Source: a virus. Taken from it: a stretch of DNA of 64,000 nt. Each line of letters begins with the position of its first letter. Position 1 is the first letter of the stretch. Positions 21,274 through 30,572 of the stretch are shown piece after piece. The notes under the pieces were generated by a model, which saw nothing but the letters and a program-made list of their open reading frames with translations, searched no databases and was not told the origin of the DNA. The position numbers were made by a program, and so were the translations under genes. The stretch covers positions 1 through 64,000 of IMG/VR virus record IMGVR_UViG_3300025645_000037. One strand, 5' to 3'.

Positions 21274-21780
21274 TTACATCAGCAAGTCATAGTCAATCAG
21301 TTCGCTTTGTCTGCTAATTTCTTTAACGATGTAAATGCATTGTGGATTTGGTTTGTCTTCAATTGGTAGTGCTAGCAATTGGCCGTTTCGCATCTTTGGA
21401 AAATACCATTGCACGTCGTTATAAAAGTTAACAACTTTTACAGGAGCAAAGCTGGTCATGTAACTGGTTAGAGGATTGAATATGAACGCATCAAAGCCTC
21501 TTAGATTCAAACTAGTAATTGAGATTACTTCTAAGTCGTTACCTGTTTCTCTGTCACCTAATGCAATGCACCAATCCAGAGGAACAGTTACTTCGTGGCC
21601 GCCGACGTCTAATACAACAGCAGGCGAACTAAAAGATTCCAGAAAGATAAGAGGAACAAAAAAGAAATCTGGATTCTTATTATCTGAATTATCTAGTACT
21701 GCAAATCGTACGTCGTCTTCTATTTCGTCCGGTAGTTGCGTTAAGTTAAAGAATGTATTTTCGAGTGTTAGGATTTTCAT
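21274..21780 (-). CDS. Conserved phage hypothetical protein downstream of uvsW
   Basis: 168 aa. FFFVPLIFLESFSSPAVVLD, VTVPLDWCIALGD, GFDAFIFNPLTSY and the final MRNGQLLALPIEDKPNPQC define a protein common next to uvsW in marine T4-like phages. Beta-rich, no catalytic motif seen. ATGA overlap with uvsW fixes the start, so it is made in step with the helicase. Confidence 0.6.
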   Translation of the reverse strand: MKILTLENTFFNLTQLPDEIEDDVRFAVLDNSDNKNPDFFFVPLIFLESFSSPAVVLDVGGHEVTVPLDWCIALGDRETGNDLEVISITSLNLRGFDAFIFNPLTSYMTSFAPVKVVNFYNDVQWYFPKMRNGQLLALPIEDKPNPQCIYIVKEISRQSELIDYDLLM

Positions 21781-23234
21781 TTCCAGTCAACCTTTTCTAT
21801 TGAAAATGGATATTTTGCCTCGTTATAGAATTTTTTACGTTCACGCAAATGCCTTTTTGCGAATTTACAATTACTAGTAATATCCCAAATATTTACAAAG
21901 TCTTTGTCTTTTGCAACACGTACTCCTCGACCAATTGACTGAATAACTCTAACAAAAGATTTGCCTGGTTCAATTAGTACTAGATTAAATATTCGCGGAA
22001 TATTAATTCCAACGGCAGCGACTCCATAAGTCGCAATAATTACTTTATTTTCAGATGTATTAATATCATCGTATTCTGTATTACGGTCGTCTACTTTGAC
22101 CGATCCGTTGATAAAAACTGCACCTTCAATAAGTTCTGTTAAAAGTGTGCCCGTGGATATCCTATCCACAAGTATTAATGTATTGCCTGTATTGCTAACC
22201 TTTGTTAACAGTTTGCCTAAATATTCTAATCTTTTCTGATCTGTAACTAGATATTTTAGTTCTTCTTGATAGTTTTTAAAATCTACCATATCTAGCAACT
22301 GCACGATATTAACTTGCAGTTTAGCGAGAACGCCTTGGTCTTGTAAATCATGCGCTGCAATGTTTCCTACAACTGGGCCGATTGCAGCTAAGATTCCCAT
22401 AAATTCAAAATCTTCTTTTGGTACAGTTCCCGTCAATCCCCAACGTATTGGAGCGTGACGTAGATTCTCTGTTAACAATTTTGTAAGAACATCTGCTTTT
22501 GCTTGGTGAACTTCGTCAACAATAACCGTTGCAACACCTTCGAGAAATTCTGCCAATGTAAGCTTTGAAGATCCGTCTGCGCCTTTCTTGTCAAGAATGT
22601 TAAGACTTTGCCAAGTGCAGATAGTATGCGTTCTGCCTAATTCTTTTCTATCACCAAAGTACACACCTACGTCAAGACCTACATTTATATAGTCTTTTTC
22701 TGTTTGCACAACAAGGCTTTTATTTGGAACAATAATAATAGAACGTCCAATAGGTTCTACAATTTTTGACAGTGTTGCTGTCATAATTGTTTTACCTGCG
22801 CCTGTTGCAATCTGTTGCAACGATTGCGGATTCTTAATAAAATTGTTAACAGCTTCGACTTGATAGTCGCGCATTCGTATTGGTTCGCCTGCCGCAGGAT
22901 GCCCTGGTGGCCACACTTGATCGCCCCAATAATCTTCTGTAATAGGATCAATACTTAAATCAACAACATGACGATTGTCTTCAATGTCGTCAATTGCATA
23001 ACCGTTAGCCTCAAGAATAGGTAATAGTTTCTCTAAATGATTTAAATAGCCGTGACCAGAAAGTCCAAAATATCCTTTCATTCCGTCCCATCGGCCTAAC
23101 TTAAACTGCGGCGTGTGCCGAGCATAAGGTATTTCAAATTTCATTTCTTTAGTTAACTTGCGACGGATGTCTGCGGGCAAGCCTTCTATTTTAATATTAA
23201 CTTCGTCAAATATTTTTAATTGGCACGTTGGCAT
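21777..23234 (-). CDS. uvsW: UvsW-like superfamily 2 helicase
   Basis: 485 aa; T4 UvsW is 503. N-terminal small domain (1-110), Walker A ATGAGKT (near 143), DEVH box (VIVDEVHQAK near 246), LTGTVP motif III (near 272) and a C-terminal helicase lobe with SIGRGVRV (motif VI near 441). It unwinds branched DNA and R-loops, switching T4-type replication from origins to recombination. RBS GGAG lies 5 bases before its ATG; overlaps the upstream gene by 29 bases. Confidence 0.9.
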   Translation of the reverse strand: MPTCQLKIFDEVNIKIEGLPADIRRKLTKEMKFEIPYARHTPQFKLGRWDGMKGYFGLSGHGYLNHLEKLLPILEANGYAIDDIEDNRHVVDLSIDPITEDYWGDQVWPPGHPAAGEPIRMRDYQVEAVNNFIKNPQSLQQIATGAGKTIMTATLSKIVEPIGRSIIIVPNKSLVVQTEKDYINVGLDVGVYFGDRKELGRTHTICTWQSLNILDKKGADGSSKLTLAEFLEGVATVIVDEVHQAKADVLTKLLTENLRHAPIRWGLTGTVPKEDFEFMGILAAIGPVVGNIAAHDLQDQGVLAKLQVNIVQLLDMVDFKNYQEELKYLVTDQKRLEYLGKLLTKVSNTGNTLILVDRISTGTLLTELIEGAVFINGSVKVDDRNTEYDDINTSENKVIIATYGVAAVGINIPRIFNLVLIEPGKSFVRVIQSIGRGVRVAKDKDFVNIWDITSNCKFAKRHLRERKKFYNEAKYPFSIEKVDWK

Positions 23235-24420
23235 TCATTCTCCGTAAGAGTTCCGTTCTTTGCAATACGCTTCTCCAGCTTGTTATAGAGGTATCATAAT
23301 GAATGACCAAGTCTGTTGAATTTGCGTAGTTCTCGAGTTTAGCAGTTAATCTAGTACTCGAGCATAATAAAATTGTCTTAGCTTGTATATTTTCTTTTAA
23401 AATAGTTTTTTGTAGCTTATTCTTGTTAGTATACAACACTTTAGTAGTTTTGTCAAGTCGGTTGTTGATTTTGCTTGACTTTACATATTCGTTGTATTCA
23501 ATGCCGGTGCCTTTGTTAAGCAATCGATATAGAACAGAGATGTCTTCGTTTGCAACAATTCCCTGCAACGCATCGTGTGTAGTCTTTAATTGCTGCAATG
23601 CAGATTTATCATCAAGTACGATCATGAGAGGGAATCGGTTGAGTTCTAGCAACGACTTAAAAATGTCACTATACCCGAATTCGCTAGGCAAAAGATTAAC
23701 ATGCGATTTGCATCGATTTGCAATTAGTCCAGTCAATTCTGTTTTTGAACGCAATGCATTGTTTACTTGATCTTGATTTACAAGTGTTCCGTACTGCACA
23801 GAACGATCTTGAAACAAGTGAATATTTTCCGCAGCTGGTTCTCCGAGTTCTGCTATCATTGCTTTTTTTGAATTGGCATGAAGTCTTGAAATTTTCCCAA
23901 TTTCAACATAAGGAAGATGTGCAGTTTTGTTTAAGATAATATTTTCGTATTCTGCGTATCGTTCCATTAAGTCTTCTTCGATTTCAAAAGACATATCCTT
24001 TAAATTTGAAATAATTTTATAAAGATTTTTGTGCGTTGCGGGCCAGAAATGAGTTTTGTCTTTGTAATAGTGCCCTGCAATGTCTCGTTGTAAGACTCTT
24101 ATTTTTTTAAGGATTTCGGTTGAGAATGCAAATCGTACAGCAATCGTTGAATCAATTATTGTAATCAAACGTGTGCGATCAATTTCTCTGATTCCAAGGG
24201 CAGTATTAGCAATAGCGACATCGTAGTCAATTTTAGTTTCTTCAAGATAACTACGATGTTTGTCTAAAATAGAAGAAGCTAGAACCATCTGACGAGCAGT
24301 TAGTCCTAGTTTATTATCAGCTGTTTGTCGATACAAAGATGAAATTACTTTTTTATCTTTAGAATCTTTCATTACCTTGGTTAGATGTAAGGTAGCGATC
24401 ATGGTTTCAATATCTTGCAT
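23206..24420 (-). CDS. Uncharacterised protein upstream of uvsW
   Basis: 404 aa, alpha-helical and rich in Lys/Ile/Leu. LGLTARQMVLASSILDKHRS (about residues 38-57) and a long helix-rich middle are visible, as is KTTKVLYTNKNKLQK near 330. No P-loop or metal motif. Its own promoter (24450) and overlap with uvsW suggest a recombination or replication role, unproven. Confidence 0.6.
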   Translation of the reverse strand: MQDIETMIATLHLTKVMKDSKDKKVISSLYRQTADNKLGLTARQMVLASSILDKHRSYLEETKIDYDVAIANTALGIREIDRTRLITIIDSTIAVRFAFSTEILKKIRVLQRDIAGHYYKDKTHFWPATHKNLYKIISNLKDMSFEIEEDLMERYAEYENIILNKTAHLPYVEIGKISRLHANSKKAMIAELGEPAAENIHLFQDRSVQYGTLVNQDQVNNALRSKTELTGLIANRCKSHVNLLPSEFGYSDIFKSLLELNRFPLMIVLDDKSALQQLKTTHDALQGIVANEDISVLYRLLNKGTGIEYNEYVKSSKINNRLDKTTKVLYTNKNKLQKTILKENIQAKTILLCSSTRLTAKLENYANSTDLVIHYDTSITSWRSVLQRTELLRRMNANVPIKNI

Positions 24421-24449
24421 AACGTCCTCTATAAGGTTGTGCTTATACT

Positions 24450-24478
24450 AAGATACTATACTACAAGTGATCTGTCAA
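24450..24478 (-). promoter_or_regulatory. Sigma70-type promoter of the uvsW operon
   Basis: TTGACA (24478-24473), 17 bp, TATCTT (24455-24450), 29 bases before ATG 24420. It overlaps the 3-prime end of the sugar-transferase gene. Confidence 0.65.
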
Positions 24479-25291
24479 CCTCTTTAACGGTTCGCCGCTG
24501 GCAATCTCAGACACAGTCCATTCTGTGTAAGCTAAATGATTTATCCATTCTGTGCGATCTGGCATTTCTGGATGTTCTATTGTAGAAAGGTTATGATTTC
24601 CTACGTCCCATGCCAGGCTTGCATTTTCTACAAAAACAGGGATCCCTTTTATAGCTGCTTGTACACCAGGGCCAGAAGATGCGTTAACTACTGCCCAAGC
24701 GGTTTTTGGATTGAAGTCGTAATCATCGTAGCTGCGGGGGATTTTTGTTGGTACTGAATATTGCACGTTTTTGAATTTTTTAGATATGTCGGAAATTGTA
24801 GATCTTGGATGGGCTCTAATTAGAATGTCTCGTTTGGTGTGTTGCCGAAGTTCAATTATAGTATTTTCTAACCATTGTTCGATACTTGGTTTTCCGTTCC
24901 ACTGAAATGAATTATAATTTTGACAACAAATTACAACCGGTCCTTTTGTATTTGGGCACCATAGGTCTGCTTTTAATCCTAGCTTCTTAGCTCGTTCGTC
25001 CCCTGGATCTGGTCTCGGAAACATTGCATGGCGATCTATGCCACCTATTGCTACCTTCCACGTTGTGCCTCGTTTAATACCGCCTACTTCTAAAACAATA
25101 GTGCTGCTGTTAAAGATGGCTTTATTTGATGCCATCTTTCCTTTCCAAAGTACGCTCCATATTACGTCTTTGTCTGCTCCAGGCTCATTGTAAACAACAG
25201 TGTGCCCTTCATTTTTTAATGATTGTGCAAAAGCATCAAATACAGGTTTTGAGTTTTGCGCTCCGTATTTGGTCCATAGACTAAATTTCAT
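24461..25291 (-). CDS. Capsule-synthesis-like sugar transferase (KpsC/KpsS-like), paralog 1
   Basis: 276 aa. VVICCQNYNSFQW, WLENTIIELRQHTKRDI, RAHPRS, then VVNASSGPGVQAAIKGIPVF and a final WINHLAYTEWTVSEIASG are the shared landmarks of three genes in this cassette (also 26117 and 27055). The HP-x-x and N-S-S-x-G-V-x-A-A-x-x-G-x-P order resembles the GT-B-like fold of capsule KDO transferases. Distant, so function is inferred. Overlaps the upstream gene by 11 bases. Confidence 0.55.
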   Translation of the reverse strand: MKFSLWTKYGAQNSKPVFDAFAQSLKNEGHTVVYNEPGADKDVIWSVLWKGKMASNKAIFNSSTIVLEVGGIKRGTTWKVAIGGIDRHAMFPRPDPGDERAKKLGLKADLWCPNTKGPVVICCQNYNSFQWNGKPSIEQWLENTIIELRQHTKRDILIRAHPRSTISDISKKFKNVQYSVPTKIPRSYDDYDFNPKTAWAVVNASSGPGVQAAIKGIPVFVENASLAWDVGNHNLSTIEHPEMPDRTEWINHLAYTEWTVSEIASGEPLKRLTDHL

Positions 25292-26120
25292 TCCAATATT
25301 TTTCCTTGCGTTGGGACATTAGATCTTTTTTATGAGAATGTCCTGTGTCTTTACGACCGCCTTTCATGTGATCAAACCACGTGCCTAGCACACTATTAAT
25401 AAGGGGGTGTCCGCCACCGCCAGTTTTAGCAGTCTTGTTATATATCCCATCTGTGTAATCATAAAAGTGAGGATACTTAGATTTCATGTCATTTAATATA
25501 TGCCCAAACACAAACGAGTCGTGCCATTCTTCTAGTTTGAAGATTCCATTTTCTGCATCGTCGTACATACGCTGAAACTCGCCTAGGAAATATTGTGCTG
25601 CTGGATCGTGCATGTTTATTCCGTAGAATCCACACTCCGGCCACGACTGCGAACCTTTGCCGCGTCCAACGTAAGTTATCCAATGTTTAGGATCTAACAA
25701 CGATTCAAACTCTTCGTTAGTAATAGGTGAGTGAACATAAGTGTCTGCATCCATCCATACTACCCAGTCGGCATCGGTTTTCATTACTGCATCAAATACC
25801 GCATACACTTTATTAGCAAATCTCACAGCATCCCATTTAAATTCTTTATGATGGTCTCTCGGACGTCTTTCTGGAAACGGACATTTGCCATTTGCTTTAG
25901 GAACATCTTTCCATTTTGTTTTAAACTCATGTAAGTCAGTTAAGTGGCTTGCATCTAATATTACAATTTGCTTAGAATTAGGATTAACAGGAACACAATT
26001 CTCTGCGTACACTGTGAGTTTTATTTCTTTAGGCACATTATGTGCAAAGCTGTTTAAAAATCTCTGACCATATGTGTCTAGACCTTCTTTATGAAATGTA
26101 GTTACTACTTCGATCTTCAT
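25281..26120 (-). CDS. Glycosyltransferase, GT-A DxD type
   Basis: 279 aa from ATG 26120 (MKIEVVTTFHKEG), chosen for the ATGA overlap; a longer frame from 26222 would overlap the upstream gene by 106 bases. VVWMDADTYVHSPI (near residue 128) is a DxD-type nucleotide-sugar/metal site, and GFYGINMHD and EWHDSFVFGHI follow as in such enzymes. It probably adds a sugar to a surface glycan or virion component. Confidence 0.65.
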   Translation of the reverse strand: MKIEVVTTFHKEGLDTYGQRFLNSFAHNVPKEIKLTVYAENCVPVNPNSKQIVILDASHLTDLHEFKTKWKDVPKANGKCPFPERRPRDHHKEFKWDAVRFANKVYAVFDAVMKTDADWVVWMDADTYVHSPITNEEFESLLDPKHWITYVGRGKGSQSWPECGFYGINMHDPAAQYFLGEFQRMYDDAENGIFKLEEWHDSFVFGHILNDMKSKYPHFYDYTDGIYNKTAKTGGGGHPLINSVLGTWFDHMKGGRKDTGHSHKKDLMSQRKEKYWNEI

Positions 26121-27058
26121 GTTTTTGTTTCCAATTTTGCCCATTTCTTCATATGGGTCCACGCTTCGCCTGATTTTAGTTCGTCTAAATTCCAATGCAT
26201 TTGTGCAATTTGCTGTATCCAAAATTCTCTATCAAATTCTTTTAAGTTTTTTAGATCTCTAAGATGGTGATGAGAAACAGAAGCAGCTTGGCTTCGTTGC
26301 GGATCTAATACAACCACAGGTTTACCTTCTATTGCTGCTGCAACCCCGGGAGATGAGTTATACGTGATTACTGCCTTTGCTTTCTTAAAGTCGTTGCGGA
26401 TATCGGGTTCAACCGATATTTCAGTATCTGGTATACGTAATCTTTTTATTCTTGCTATATGATCTTTTTTCTTTTTGTCACCGGGATGGAATCGTATTTT
26501 AATAGGAGTAGTTGAATATCTTCGCATTTCGGTTATAGTATTAATTAACCACGGAACAATGCTATTGCCGCCCATACTCCAACCGCCGTCACGCTGACAA
26601 CAAATTAGAAAATATTTGCCATTAAAATCCCAAGGCTTTAATGCAATCCCTAAGGCTGTTTTTATCTTTTCCCAGCGTTCCGGATCAGGACTTGCATTAC
26701 AATATTCTCCAGTATTTGGAAATACTCCATCGTACGAATAACGTAGATATTTTTTTGAATTACCCGGATCTGCATAAAGAAACAAATTGCTGTCTGCTAT
26801 AATACAACGCTTGTTCTCTTCTAACTGTGTTTCGAAAACTTTTTTGCGCAACATCAAATGGGGAGTATTTTTGCTGTTGGCGTGCACAAAGCCTTGTATT
26901 AATGCTACGTCTGCAGGAAGTACTGTTCTTGTGTCGACAACAGTACCTTGATCTCCTGAATTGTTTACGCCCTCTATGAAGTTCTTAATCAAAAGCGGTT
27001 TTTCAAGGTTTCTGTTGTTAGGTGGTATTCCTGATAGATATGCAGCAACCGAAATCAT
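26117..27058 (-). CDS. Capsule-synthesis-like sugar transferase, paralog 2
   Basis: 313 aa from ATG 27058 (MISVAAYLSGIPPNN; ATGA overlap; the frame could begin at 27139 but that overlaps 85 bases). FLICCQRDGGWSMG, WLINTITEMRRYSTTPIKIRFHPGDK, VITYNSSPGVAAAIEGKPVV and a C-terminal QIAQMHWNLDELKSGEAW line up with the neighbouring paralogs. GT-B-like capsule or polysaccharide transferase is the best guess. Confidence 0.55.
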   Translation of the reverse strand: MISVAAYLSGIPPNNRNLEKPLLIKNFIEGVNNSGDQGTVVDTRTVLPADVALIQGFVHANSKNTPHLMLRKKVFETQLEENKRCIIADSNLFLYADPGNSKKYLRYSYDGVFPNTGEYCNASPDPERWEKIKTALGIALKPWDFNGKYFLICCQRDGGWSMGGNSIVPWLINTITEMRRYSTTPIKIRFHPGDKKKKDHIARIKRLRIPDTEISVEPDIRNDFKKAKAVITYNSSPGVAAAIEGKPVVVLDPQRSQAASVSHHHLRDLKNLKEFDREFWIQQIAQMHWNLDELKSGEAWTHMKKWAKLETKT

Positions 27059-27864
27059 AGCTGATATTCCTGTTGTAGTTTCCATGCTGTTCCGTCGGCT
27101 AGTTCTTCTGGGGTGTACTGACAATACGCCAAATAACAAAGAAATTCTTCTACTGCTTCTTCTGCTGGATAATACGGATCTTCGATTGTAGATAAATCTT
27201 GCGATGCTAGTGATTGCGCAGCATTTGGAGCAAGGGTAAACGCTGGCACTCCTGCATGTATTGCTTCAACAGCAGCAATTGAATTGTACGTCACTAGCGC
27301 ATGTATGTTATCGGTTTGTAACTGTGCGGCTAATGAGTTGTCGCCGACACGATTACGACGATCGGGTTTATCACGTATAACAATAGGACGATTTGTATGT
27401 TTTTTAATCTCACTTATTGTTTCTTCTAACCATTTGTCCCTGTTAACATTATAAAATTGGCAGGGTTTACCTGATGGAGTAACGACAAGAATTGCTTCAC
27501 CTGTGTCTTGTCTTTTTCCTTTATATTCCATATAAGGTTGCATTCTGCATATAGTTTCGAATCTGTCTCTTGGCATCTTTTTAACACCGGTTAAATGTTG
27601 TACGTTATTTTTAACAACACGATGAAAATCTTTTCTTTTTCCTAGATTGCCGATGTATCCAGTATCTATATAATAGAAGTCTCTGCCCTCGTCCCAAAGT
27701 GCATAAATTAATTTACGCTTAGTTAGCGACCGGAATGCAAGAGGAATATGCTTAGGATAATCATCTCTAGATTTAGCATTAATTGATATGCCACCGGTGC
27801 CTTCAATCCATGCTCCTAAGATTACATCTGTAGAATCTGTGCCTAGCATTCTTACTTCAGTCAT
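27055..27864 (-). CDS. Capsule-synthesis-like sugar transferase, paralog 3
   Basis: 269 aa. WLEETISEIKKHTNRPIVIR, then LVTYNSIAAVEAIHAGVPAF and LSTIEDPYYPAEE match paralogs 1 and 2, with HP replaced by DKP at the HP position. Overlaps the upstream gene by 8 bases (ATGACTGA). The three genes sit close together, interleaved with a DxD glycosyltransferase, indicating local duplication. Confidence 0.55.
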   Translation of the reverse strand: MTEVRMLGTDSTDVILGAWIEGTGGISINAKSRDDYPKHIPLAFRSLTKRKLIYALWDEGRDFYYIDTGYIGNLGKRKDFHRVVKNNVQHLTGVKKMPRDRFETICRMQPYMEYKGKRQDTGEAILVVTPSGKPCQFYNVNRDKWLEETISEIKKHTNRPIVIRDKPDRRNRVGDNSLAAQLQTDNIHALVTYNSIAAVEAIHAGVPAFTLAPNAAQSLASQDLSTIEDPYYPAEEAVEEFLCYLAYCQYTPEELADGTAWKLQQEYQL

Positions 27865-28564
27865 TGGCTTCTTCTGGATTGTCGTTCATCATTTTTCTAA
27901 GTTCGTATTTCCATTCTTTATGATAATGGCAAAATCTATAGTTCTCAAACCAAGGTCCGCCTGACGTATAATGTAATGCCTTTGGTTTACCGTTAGATGG
28001 TTCTTCATACCAATCAACTAACCAATTCCATTCGTGACTAAACTCTCCAACTTCGCTGTCATCTAACCAACTAAATCTATGCAAGAATGCACCAGTAGTA
28101 TCTGGATGATTAACAAGCTCTTTTGTTAGTTGCTTATTTGATGCGTGTCCGCAATTAATAAGCATAACCGAGCTCCAATTCTTACGTGGATAAATTGATT
28201 GAACTTGTCCATCCATCTTAATTGTGTCTGTTGGCTTATAATCGTGCTGCGCACACATCACAGCATATTGGTCATCTGCTTGATCAAAAAGTTCTTGTAC
28301 GTCTGTTAAAAACAAAATGTCGCAATCACAAAATAACGCCCAGCCTTCGAATTTATTTAATTCAGGTATAAGAAATCTAGTAAAAGTAAATTCAGTTGCT
28401 GCTAACTTATCTATTTCTCTCCAGTATAATTCGTAATTGCGTAATTCTTGTTGCTTAAGAGGTATAACTTCGATATCCGGATTGCGAGATTCTATGCTGT
28501 ATTTGCATACTTGATACGCAATATCTTCTCTTGGATCGTAGCCTATATAAACTCTATTTTTCAT
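27857..28564 (-). CDS. Glycosyltransferase with DCD motif (GT8-like)
   Basis: 235 aa. RVYIGYDPREDIAYQVCKYS at the start and WALFCDCDILFLTDV (near 72; D-x-D) are typical of GT8-like sugar transferases; LHYTSGGPWFENYR near the end is the conserved HxxGxxPW-type segment that holds the second metal ligand. First gene of a five-gene coupled unit (28564 to 24461). RBS is weak; the GTTAAATA box lies 27 bases upstream. Confidence 0.7.
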   Translation of the reverse strand: MKNRVYIGYDPREDIAYQVCKYSIESRNPDIEVIPLKQQELRNYELYWREIDKLAATEFTFTRFLIPELNKFEGWALFCDCDILFLTDVQELFDQADDQYAVMCAQHDYKPTDTIKMDGQVQSIYPRKNWSSVMLINCGHASNKQLTKELVNHPDTTGAFLHRFSWLDDSEVGEFSHEWNWLVDWYEEPSNGKPKALHYTSGGPWFENYRFCHYHKEWKYELRKMMNDNPEEAND

Positions 28565-28591
28565 TGTTATTCCTATTAAATTATATGCTGC

Positions 28592-28599
28592 TATTTAAC
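28592..28599 (-). promoter_or_regulatory. Possible late-type promoter (GTTAAATA)
   Basis: Minus strand GTTAAATA in the 37-base gap before the sugar-transferase unit, 27 bases from the ATG. It differs from TATAAATA in the first two or three positions, so it is a weaker candidate. Confidence 0.35.
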
Positions 28600-28601
28600 C
28601 A

Positions 28602-29228
28602 TTACCAGCCGAAAATATAGTCTTTCCTGACATTGGTGATTTCTTTTGCACCGTATTCTTTTAAAAACTTTCCTGCACAATATTCAGTATCAGGGTGTTG
28701 CTCAACTACTACAATAGGTTTATATTTTAAAATAGTTTCAATACCGCCATTGAGTACTTCTAATTCAAATCTTTCACAATCAATTTTAAGTAATCCAAAC
28801 CTTGGTAAATTTAAATCATCCATACGCTTTATATCAATACTGCCTTTGCCTATTGAACTTTCGTCAACGTAACTTGCACCGGTATTTTCTCGATCAAAAA
28901 TCATTTCAATTGTGCTGTTTGCATTGCCTAAAGCAAAGTTGTTTAGTTGTACATTGCAGTCTCGTACATTTAATTTCAAACATTTATAAACCTCTTGAAT
29001 AGGTTCATATGCTAAGACTTTTCCAAATTTTTCACTTAACGGTCTTGCCCATAATCCGACATTTGCGCCAACATCTACTGCTAAATTAAAATCAGTTACG
29101 TACTTGTATGCTTCGTCTCTGACGTCATCCTGATATTCTGCAGGTCCGCCATTTTTAATTCGCTTGGTAATTAATCTTTCAAAATGGTCATCGCTGTCGG
29201 GCATCCAATATTTGTAAACCTGTTTCAT
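28602..29228 (-). CDS. FkbM-family methyltransferase, copy 1
   Basis: 208 aa. VDVGANVGLWARPLS (SAM-binding motif I, near 52), YEPIQEVYKCLKLN, and RFGLLKIDCERFELEVLNGG (near 142), then PIVVVEQHP follow the FkbM order. Related enzymes O-methylate sugars or lipids. It overlaps copy 2 as ATGA at 29225. The pair is likely to modify the glycan made by the adjacent sugar transferases. Confidence 0.85.
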   Translation of the reverse strand: MKQVYKYWMPDSDDHFERLITKRIKNGGPAEYQDDVRDEAYKYVTDFNLAVDVGANVGLWARPLSEKFGKVLAYEPIQEVYKCLKLNVRDCNVQLNNFALGNANSTIEMIFDRENTGASYVDESSIGKGSIDIKRMDDLNLPRFGLLKIDCERFELEVLNGGIETILKYKPIVVVEQHPDTEYCAGKFLKEYGAKEITNVRKDYIFGW

Positions 29229-29881
29229 GCTACACCTATTAACGCATTTTTTCTATCTATCGGTGCTAATTCTTTATACCCTAACGGGGCTAATATGTCC
29301 AAGACAATACTGTTAGGTTTGTTATATCGTTGCGAATGTCCTTTTCTTTCATACAAAATAACCGGTTTGTATTTCTGAATTGTTTCCATTCCGCCTTCGA
29401 TTATAAATGATTCAAATCCTTCTGCATCGATTTTGATGAAATCTACATCTGTAAAATTGTAATAATCTAATTTATTAACTTTTACGTTTCCGGGTTTGCT
29501 TGTGTCTACATGAGTGGAAAAAGTTTTGCCTGGATTAAAATGCAAGGATACTGTTTCTTCTTTATTGCCTAACCCGCAGTTGTAAATATCAACATTTGAT
29601 AGGTTAAACTTAGCAGCATTAAGTTTAAAACATTCTAGTACTTCTGGTACAATTTCAAATGCAGAAACTTTTTGAAACTTCCTAGCCATGTTGTACGACA
29701 TTATTCCGTAATTTGCTCCTACATCAATTGCATGTCGAAACTGTTTACAAAATTTATAAGAAATGTCTAACTGTTGTTTTTGATATTCAGAAACTTCTGT
29801 TATTCTTTCTTTTTTCATAGCACGCTCGAGGGTATTATCTCCCTCAAGCACATGCCATCCGTGTTTAATATTATTGCTCAT
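29225..29881 (-). CDS. FkbM-family methyltransferase, copy 2
   Basis: 218 aa. IDVGANYGIMSYNMA, then VDFIKIDAEGFESFIIEGG and PVILYERKG are the FkbM landmarks. It overlaps uvsY upstream by 4 bases (ATGA), so methyltransferase production is coupled to the recombination gene. Its substrate is unknown; sugar O-methylation is the family norm. Confidence 0.85.
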   Translation of the reverse strand: MSNNIKHGWHVLEGDNTLERAMKKERITEVSEYQKQQLDISYKFCKQFRHAIDVGANYGIMSYNMARKFQKVSAFEIVPEVLECFKLNAAKFNLSNVDIYNCGLGNKEETVSLHFNPGKTFSTHVDTSKPGNVKVNKLDYYNFTDVDFIKIDAEGFESFIIEGGMETIQKYKPVILYERKGHSQRYNKPNSIVLDILAPLGYKELAPIDRKNALIGVA

Positions 29882-30333
29882 ACTGAGGCATCTTCCATTC
29901 CTGCTACTCGTAGTTTAACAATGTTTGTAATCTGCCACTGTTTTTGATCCAGTCCTTTTAGAACTGCTAACCAGCGATTACGCACAAGTGCAAATTCGTT
30001 AATTAGATCTTCATAGTCGATTACTGCCTGTTCTCCGTCAACGTATTTTTCAACGTCTCTACTAGACAGTGCTCTTTGATAATTTTCAAGATACTTTTTA
30101 AAAAGTACAGATCGTACTTTACGTAGTTTAATGTTAAGATGATTTAGTATTGCTTCGATTTCTTGTAGTTGAGCAAACCGCTGTTCTACCAATCCTGGTA
30201 ATTCAGCGGCTGCTTTTTCTACATTTCCTTTGAGGCGAACTTCCTTTTGGGCGTCTACTAATTCAGATTCATAATATGCAATCGCATTTGGAATCTCGTT
30301 AATGTCACTTGATACTTTATTGTACCATCCCAT
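29878..30333 (-). CDS. uvsY: UvsY-like recombination mediator
   Basis: 151 aa; T4 UvsY is 137. KYLENYQRALSSRDVEKYVD (near 79-98), then a helical LVRNRWLAVLKGLDQKQWQI ending VAGMEDASV matches the marine T4-like UvsY layout. UvsY loads UvsX onto gp32-coated single-stranded DNA. Position two genes after uvsX supports it. T4 similarity is weak by eye. Confidence 0.72.
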   Translation of the reverse strand: MGWYNKVSSDINEIPNAIAYYESELVDAQKEVRLKGNVEKAAAELPGLVEQRFAQLQEIEAILNHLNIKLRKVRSVLFKKYLENYQRALSSRDVEKYVDGEQAVIDYEDLINEFALVRNRWLAVLKGLDQKQWQITNIVKLRVAGMEDASV

Positions 30334-30558
30334 TTAGTAATCCTCTTCATCCTCGTCGTCTTTTTCATCAAGATCGAGATAGTACTTAATAGCGTCATCT
30401 AATGCTGCGTCTGCACCTAAACTAAGAGTTAATGTTTCTTCACTAACTCCGTAGTCTGCGCACAGATCAACAAACTTTTCAGCTGTAATTTCAATCTGTT
30501 TTTTATCAAGATTTGGTCGAAATAGTGTCCACAAATCAACTAGTATATCTTCATCCAT
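30334..30558 (-). CDS. Small acidic protein between uvsX and uvsY
   Basis: 74 aa with a strongly acidic tail (DEKDDEDEEDY), otherwise helical (KKQIEITAEKFVDLCADYG). A short acidic gene in this place is common in marine T4-like phages. Its stop abuts the uvsY ATG. RBS AAGGAGAC. It may bind one of the recombination proteins; not known. Confidence 0.6.
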   Translation of the reverse strand: MDEDILVDLWTLFRPNLDKKQIEITAEKFVDLCADYGVSEETLTLSLGADAALDDAIKYYLDLDEKDDEDEEDY

Positions 30559-30572
30559 AAATGGCAGTCTCC

